A stretch of DNA of 8,604 nucleotides from Gammaproteobacteria bacterium (lineage in GTDB: Bacteria > Pseudomonadota > Gammaproteobacteria > Chromatiales > Chromatiaceae). The notes under the pieces were generated by a model. That model was not told where the DNA came from, searched no databases, and saw only the letters and a list, made by a program, of their open reading frames with translations. Where the stretch lies: positions 1 to 8,604 of the forward strand of contig JADGBD010000074.1 of assembly GCA_015231665.1 (NCBI GenBank), in the 5' to 3' direction. The stretch's first letter is position 1; every line of letters starts with the position of its first letter. Below, piece after piece: positions 5,849-8,604 of this stretch. A program made the position numbers and the translations under genes.

Positions 5849-6826
5849 CTATGGATGGTTCGATACGCCGACCAGGCTGATCAGCAAGCGCTCCAATTGT
5901 AACTGCAAGTTCAGTTGACTGGTAATTGACTTGCGCACTTCAATCAGCTGCTGCATCGCCTGATGCCAATGGCGCGCGCTTTTGCTCTGGGCCAGGGGGC
6001 GCAGGCGTGCCAGCTGGTCGGGATTGAACAGGCTCGCCTCAACGGCCAGTTGCAGACGCATCAGGTCCATCAGCAGACTGGCGAGCCAGCCGAGCAGCTG
6101 CTCCACATCGCGCTTGCTCCAGGCCTCTGCCAGCTCGATCGGGTCGGCCCTGCCGGCGAGCAGGGCGAGCAACTCCTCCAGCAGGCTCGAACGCTGGGCC
6201 ATGACCCCTTCGGCTGCCAATTCCAGGGCCTTGAGCGGCGCTCCCGCAGCCACCGACAGCAGGGTGCGCCAGTCTTCAGCAGCCTGTTCGCCAAGCCAGG
6301 CCAGGGCCTGCTCGGTCTCCGGCAGGGGGAAGTTGATCTGCTGGCAGCGGCTGCGGATGGTCGCCGGCAACAGCCCGGGCTGCGCGCTGATCAACAGCAA
6401 CAGGCTGTTGGGGCTGGGCTCCTCCAGGGTCTTGAGCAGAGCGTTGGCGGCGGCCCGGTTCATCGCATCGGCCGGGTCGATGATGCGGATCTTGAACCCG
6501 CCGCGCTGACTGGACAGCGCCTCGCTGCCGGTGAATTCGCGAATGGCGTCGATCTTCAGCTGCTTGCCCGGCTCCTCCGGCTCCAGAAAGGCCAGATCGG
6601 CATGGGTGCCGCCCAGGATCAGGCGACAGCTGGGACATTCGCCGCAGGCCAGATGCTCGGGCCGGGGCGAGACGCAGAGCAGACTCTGCCCCAGGGCCTC
6701 GGCAAACTGGCGCTTGCCGGTCTTGGCCGCACCGCTGAGCAGCAGGGCGTGAGGCATGCGCCCCTGCTCCCGCGCCCGCTGCAACTGCTGCCACTGCTGC
6801 GCCTGCCAGGGGAGAAAGACCTTCAT
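5849..6826 (-). CDS. holB: DNA polymerase III subunit delta prime
   Basis: 325 residues, a normal length for delta prime, the clamp-loader subunit that helps load the sliding clamp at replication forks. An AAA+ domain occupies about 1-165: a modified P-loop GAAKTGKR (32-39) in which the usual Ser/Thr after GK is Arg; zinc-module cysteines C51, C61, C64 and C67; the segment IIDPADAMNRAAANALLKTLEEP (115-137); and the SRC motif at 159-161. The altered P-loop fits the known failure of delta prime to hydrolyse ATP. The SRC arginine acts as an arginine finger towards a neighbouring subunit in the family. Residues 165-325 are the helical collar region. Its ATG overlaps the tmk TGA by 4 bases, indicating translational coupling. 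It could be confused with DnaX, but the absence of a functional Walker A and the gene order argue for holB. Confidence 0.95.
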   Translation of the reverse strand: MKVFLPWQAQQWQQLQRAREQGRMPHALLLSGAAKTGKRQFAEALGQSLLCVSPRPEHLACGECPSCRLILGGTHADLAFLEPEEPGKQLKIDAIREFTGSEALSSQRGGFKIRIIDPADAMNRAAANALLKTLEEPSPNSLLLLISAQPGLLPATIRSRCQQINFPLPETEQALAWLGEQAAEDWRTLLSVAAGAPLKALELAAEGVMAQRSSLLEELLALLAGRADPIELAEAWSKRDVEQLLGWLASLLMDLMRLQLAVEASLFNPDQLARLRPLAQSKSARHWHQAMQQLIEVRKSITSQLNLQLQLERLLISLVGVSNHP

Positions 6827-7452
6827 CCCGCCACCGCCAAGAGGGGGTCGATGAAGCCGGCCAGCTGCGCCTGCACCTGCTCCAGCCCCAGGCTGGCATC
6901 CACCCGCTTGACCCGCTCGGGCTGGGCGGCGGCTATGTCCAGGTAGGCCTGACGCACGGCCCGAAAAAAGCCCAGGGATTCGGCTTCAAACCGATCCGGC
7001 GCGGAGCGCTTGCCGGCGCGCTCCAGTCCCAGCTCCACCGGGATGTCCAGCAACAGGGTGATATCAGGTCGCAGCGGCCCCTGCACCCAGTCCTCGATCT
7101 GCGCCACCCGCTCCGCCGAGAGGGTGCGGCCAGCGCCCTGATAAGCGTAAGTGGCATCGGTGAAGCGATCGCACAGCACCCAGTCGCCTCGGGCCAAGGC
7201 AGGCTTGATCCGCTGCTGCAGATGCTCGGCGCGCGCGGCAAACATCAGCAGCAATTCCGCCTCAGCACTCATGCCCTGGTGTTTGTGGCCCAGCAACAGG
7301 GCGCGCAGGTCTTCGCCCAGAGGCGTGCCACCGGGCTCGCGGGTTTCCACCACCGCCAGACCGCGCTGCTCGATCCGCTGGCGCAAGAAGGCCATGCAGG
7401 TGCTCTTGCCCGCCCCCTCAATGCCTTCGATGGTGATGAATTTTCCGCTCAT
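6823..7452 (-). CDS. tmk: Thymidylate (dTMP) kinase
   Basis: 209 residues, the full family length. The enzyme phosphorylates dTMP to dTDP with ATP, an essential step of dTTP synthesis in the cytoplasm. Visible motifs are the P-loop GIEGAGKST (10-18), ETREPGG (36-42), DRF (95-97), the dTMP-binding segment TYAYQGAGR (101-109), and a LID segment KRSAPDRFE (148-156). Arg in the LID and none in the P-loop is the enterobacterial (type II) arrangement. It overlaps holB by 4 bases downstream. Upstream is an unusual 141-base gap to mltG filled with repeats, and the ATG at 7452 has no recognisable Shine-Dalgarno sequence. The nonamer array ends 6 bases upstream of the start. Confidence 0.96.
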   Translation of the reverse strand: MSGKFITIEGIEGAGKSTCMAFLRQRIEQRGLAVVETREPGGTPLGEDLRALLLGHKHQGMSAEAELLLMFAARAEHLQQRIKPALARGDWVLCDRFTDATYAYQGAGRTLSAERVAQIEDWVQGPLRPDITLLLDIPVELGLERAGKRSAPDRFEAESLGFFRAVRQAYLDIAAAQPERVKRVDASLGLEQVQAQLAGFIDPLLAVAG

Positions 7453-7458
7453 TCTATA

Positions 7459-7486
7459 AACCGCAGATTGCGCCGATTATCACAGA
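7459..7486. repeat. Nonamer-like array (NNNCGCAGA) abutting the tmk start
   Basis: On the plus strand the units AACCGCAGA, TTGCGCCGA and TTATCACAGA (9, 9 and 10 bases) resemble the array upstream of tatD (5373-5409). It occupies the place where the tmk ribosome binding site would normally be. More decayed than the tatD-side array, so the relationship is tentative. Confidence 0.45.
7476..7484 (-). promoter_or_regulatory. Weak candidate extended -10 promoter for tmk-holB-pilZ-tatD
   Basis: On the minus strand TGTGATAAT (7484-7476) fits an extended -10 (TGn plus GATAAT) and lies 23 bases upstream of the tmk ATG. No good -35 lies 16-18 bases upstream. It might provide internal transcription independent of mltG. 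Confidence 0.25.
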
Positions 7487-7492
7487 TAAGGT

Positions 7493-7574
7493 GTAGCCCG
7501 GATGAAGTGCGAAGAATCCGGGATTGCCAATGGGTAATGCCGCCCCGGATTTCGCTTCGCTACATCCAGGCTAC
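7493..7574. repeat. 82-bp intergenic palindrome between mltG and tmk
   Basis: The left arm (7493-7522) begins GTAGCCCGGATGAAG and ends AATCCGGG. The right arm (7544-7574) is its imperfect reverse complement, beginning CCCGGATTTCGC and ending CCAGGCTAC. The 21-base loop is 7523-7543. Arms match best at their tips and bases, with small indels in the middle. It begins 19 bases past the mltG stop. It looks like a dispersed REP-like palindrome of a type I recall from gammaproteobacterial genomes, but copy number cannot be seen here. A T-run typical of a terminator is absent on both sides. Confidence 0.8.
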
Positions 7575-7593
7575 AATTGCTGGCGGCTGACCG

Positions 7594-8604
7594 CTACTTC
7601 TTCAATTGATGTTCCCGCACTGCCTTGTTGTGATCCTTGAGGTTGCTGGAGAACACATGGGTGCCGCTGCCATCGCCGCGGGCGACGAAGTAGAGGCTAT
7701 CGCCGGGCTTGGGGTTGAGCGCCGCCTCCAGCGCCGCCTGGCCTGGCATGCAGATGGGCGTGGGCGGCAGGCCGCTGCGGGTGTAGGTATTGTACGGGGT
7801 ATCGGTCTTCAGGTCCTGCCGGCGGATGTTACCGTCGTAGGCCGCGCCCATGCCGTAGATGACCGTGGGGTCGGTCTGCAGGCGCATACCCTTGTTCAGG
7901 CGACGACTGAATACCCCGGCAATCTCCGGCCGCTCTTCGGCAGCGCCGGTTTCTTTTTCGATGATCGAGGCGAGAATCAGCGCCTCATAGGGTTCCTTCA
8001 GCGGCACATCGGCACTGCGCTGGGGCCAGAGCCGCTCCAGCTCCTGGCTCATGCGCTGATAGCTGCGGCGGAGAAATTCGAGGTCGCTGGCGCCGCGACT
8101 GAAGCTGTAGGTATCCGGAAAGAAGCGCCCCTCGGGATGCTCACCGGGTCGACCCAGGCGTTGCATGATTTGCGCCGCATCCAGGCCCTGCAGGGTCTGC
8201 TCCAGCACGGGGTCGGCACGCACCGCCGCCAGCACCTGCTGGAAATTCCAGCCTTCAATCAGGGCCAGCTGGTACTGCACCGGACTGCCCTTCTCAAGGA
8301 TATCCAGCAGCCCCTCAGGTCGCGTACCCTGGGGCAAGAGAAATTCACCGGCCTGAATCCGGTTGGCGCGCTGGTTCAGGCGGGCGAAGGCGTAGAGCAT
8401 CAGCTCGCTGCTGAGCAAGCCCTGGGCTTCGAGATCACGACCTATGCTGCGCAGGGATGCGCCCGGCGGGATATTCACCACCCTGCCCTCGGCCGGCAAG
8501 TTCAGCGGGGTCTGGAGAAATTCCCGCGCCTGATAGAAGCCAGCGGCGGCGACCAAGAGCACCGCCAGCAGGCCAAAGAGCAACAGATAACCGATAAAAC
8601 GCAT
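7594..8604 (-). CDS. mltG: Endolytic peptidoglycan transglycosylase MltG
   Basis: 336 residues from an ATG whose first base is the last base of the window, so an upstream extension cannot be formally excluded, though the N-terminus looks natural. A single inner-membrane helix covers about 4-22, with the rest periplasmic. A LysM-like region (about 40-105) precedes the YceG/MltG catalytic domain. Motifs: PEGRFFPDTYSF (157-168), ASIIEKETG (212-220) containing the catalytic Glu, RLQTDPTVIYGMG (241-253) and GLPPTPICMPG (278-288). MltG cleaves nascent glycan strands internally and is proposed to set strand length. A Cys (285) sits where I expect Ala in the GLPPTPI motif. Position upstream of tmk-holB is the conserved gene order; pabC would be expected just outside the window. 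Confidence 0.95.
   Translation of the reverse strand: MRFIGYLLLFGLLAVLLVAAAGFYQAREFLQTPLNLPAEGRVVNIPPGASLRSIGRDLEAQGLLSSELMLYAFARLNQRANRIQAGEFLLPQGTRPEGLLDILEKGSPVQYQLALIEGWNFQQVLAAVRADPVLEQTLQGLDAAQIMQRLGRPGEHPEGRFFPDTYSFSRGASDLEFLRRSYQRMSQELERLWPQRSADVPLKEPYEALILASIIEKETGAAEERPEIAGVFSRRLNKGMRLQTDPTVIYGMGAAYDGNIRRQDLKTDTPYNTYTRSGLPPTPICMPGQAALEAALNPKPGDSLYFVARGDGSGTHVFSSNLKDHNKAVREHQLKK

Noticed and set aside
5963..6946. 327-codon open frame on the plus strand, opposite holB and tmk
   Set aside because: It spans the junction of two well-supported minus-strand genes and has a low-complexity Gln/Gly/Leu-rich composition expected of an antisense shadow.

Overview
The window is GC-rich bacterial chromosome. 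It most likely comes from a gammaproteobacterium. The minus-strand order mltG-tmk-holB-pilZ-tatD is the arrangement I know from Pseudomonas-like and other gammaproteobacteria, and the PilZ is of the type IV pilus kind found there. Genus and species cannot be read from the sequence. Coding density is high. No rRNA, tRNA, CRISPR array, transposase, phage or toxin-antitoxin gene was found.

Layout. (1) Positions 1-2799, minus strand: a two-gene signalling unit. A REC-HD-GYP response regulator (probable c-di-GMP phosphodiesterase) is followed, with an ATGA overlap, by a membrane sensor with MASE3, PAS and GAF domains. The sensor runs off the left edge before its output domain. (2) 2800-2960: a short divergent promoter region. 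(3) 2961-4472, plus strand: a two-domain PPK2, probably polyphosphate:AMP phosphotransferase. (4) 4473-4585: a foldback repeat with nested terminators pointing both ways, between the convergent ppk2 and tatD genes. (5) 4576-8604, minus strand: the housekeeping cluster mltG (septal/cell-wall lytic transglycosylase), tmk (dTMP kinase), holB (DNA polymerase III delta prime), pilZ (pilus assembly) and tatD (metal-dependent hydrolase). tmk and holB overlap by 4 bp and holB-pilZ are 24 bp apart. By contrast, the mltG-tmk gap (141 bp) and the pilZ-tatD gap (124 bp) are filled with repeats.

The genes themselves are ordinary. The unexplained structure is in the repeats. Arrays of a 7-bp unit (consensus AGTKTGA) begin exactly at the stop codons of ppk2, pilZ and tatD. 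In tatD the repeat itself supplies the stop codon. Because the unit contains TGA and the period is 7, each array closes all three reading frames on the strand of the gene that reads into it. A second family, 9-bp units ending CGCAGA, lies just upstream of the tatD and tmk start codons. A third, an 82-bp palindrome, lies after mltG. I found no gene-encoded undescribed system; these position-specific repeats are the best candidate for something new.
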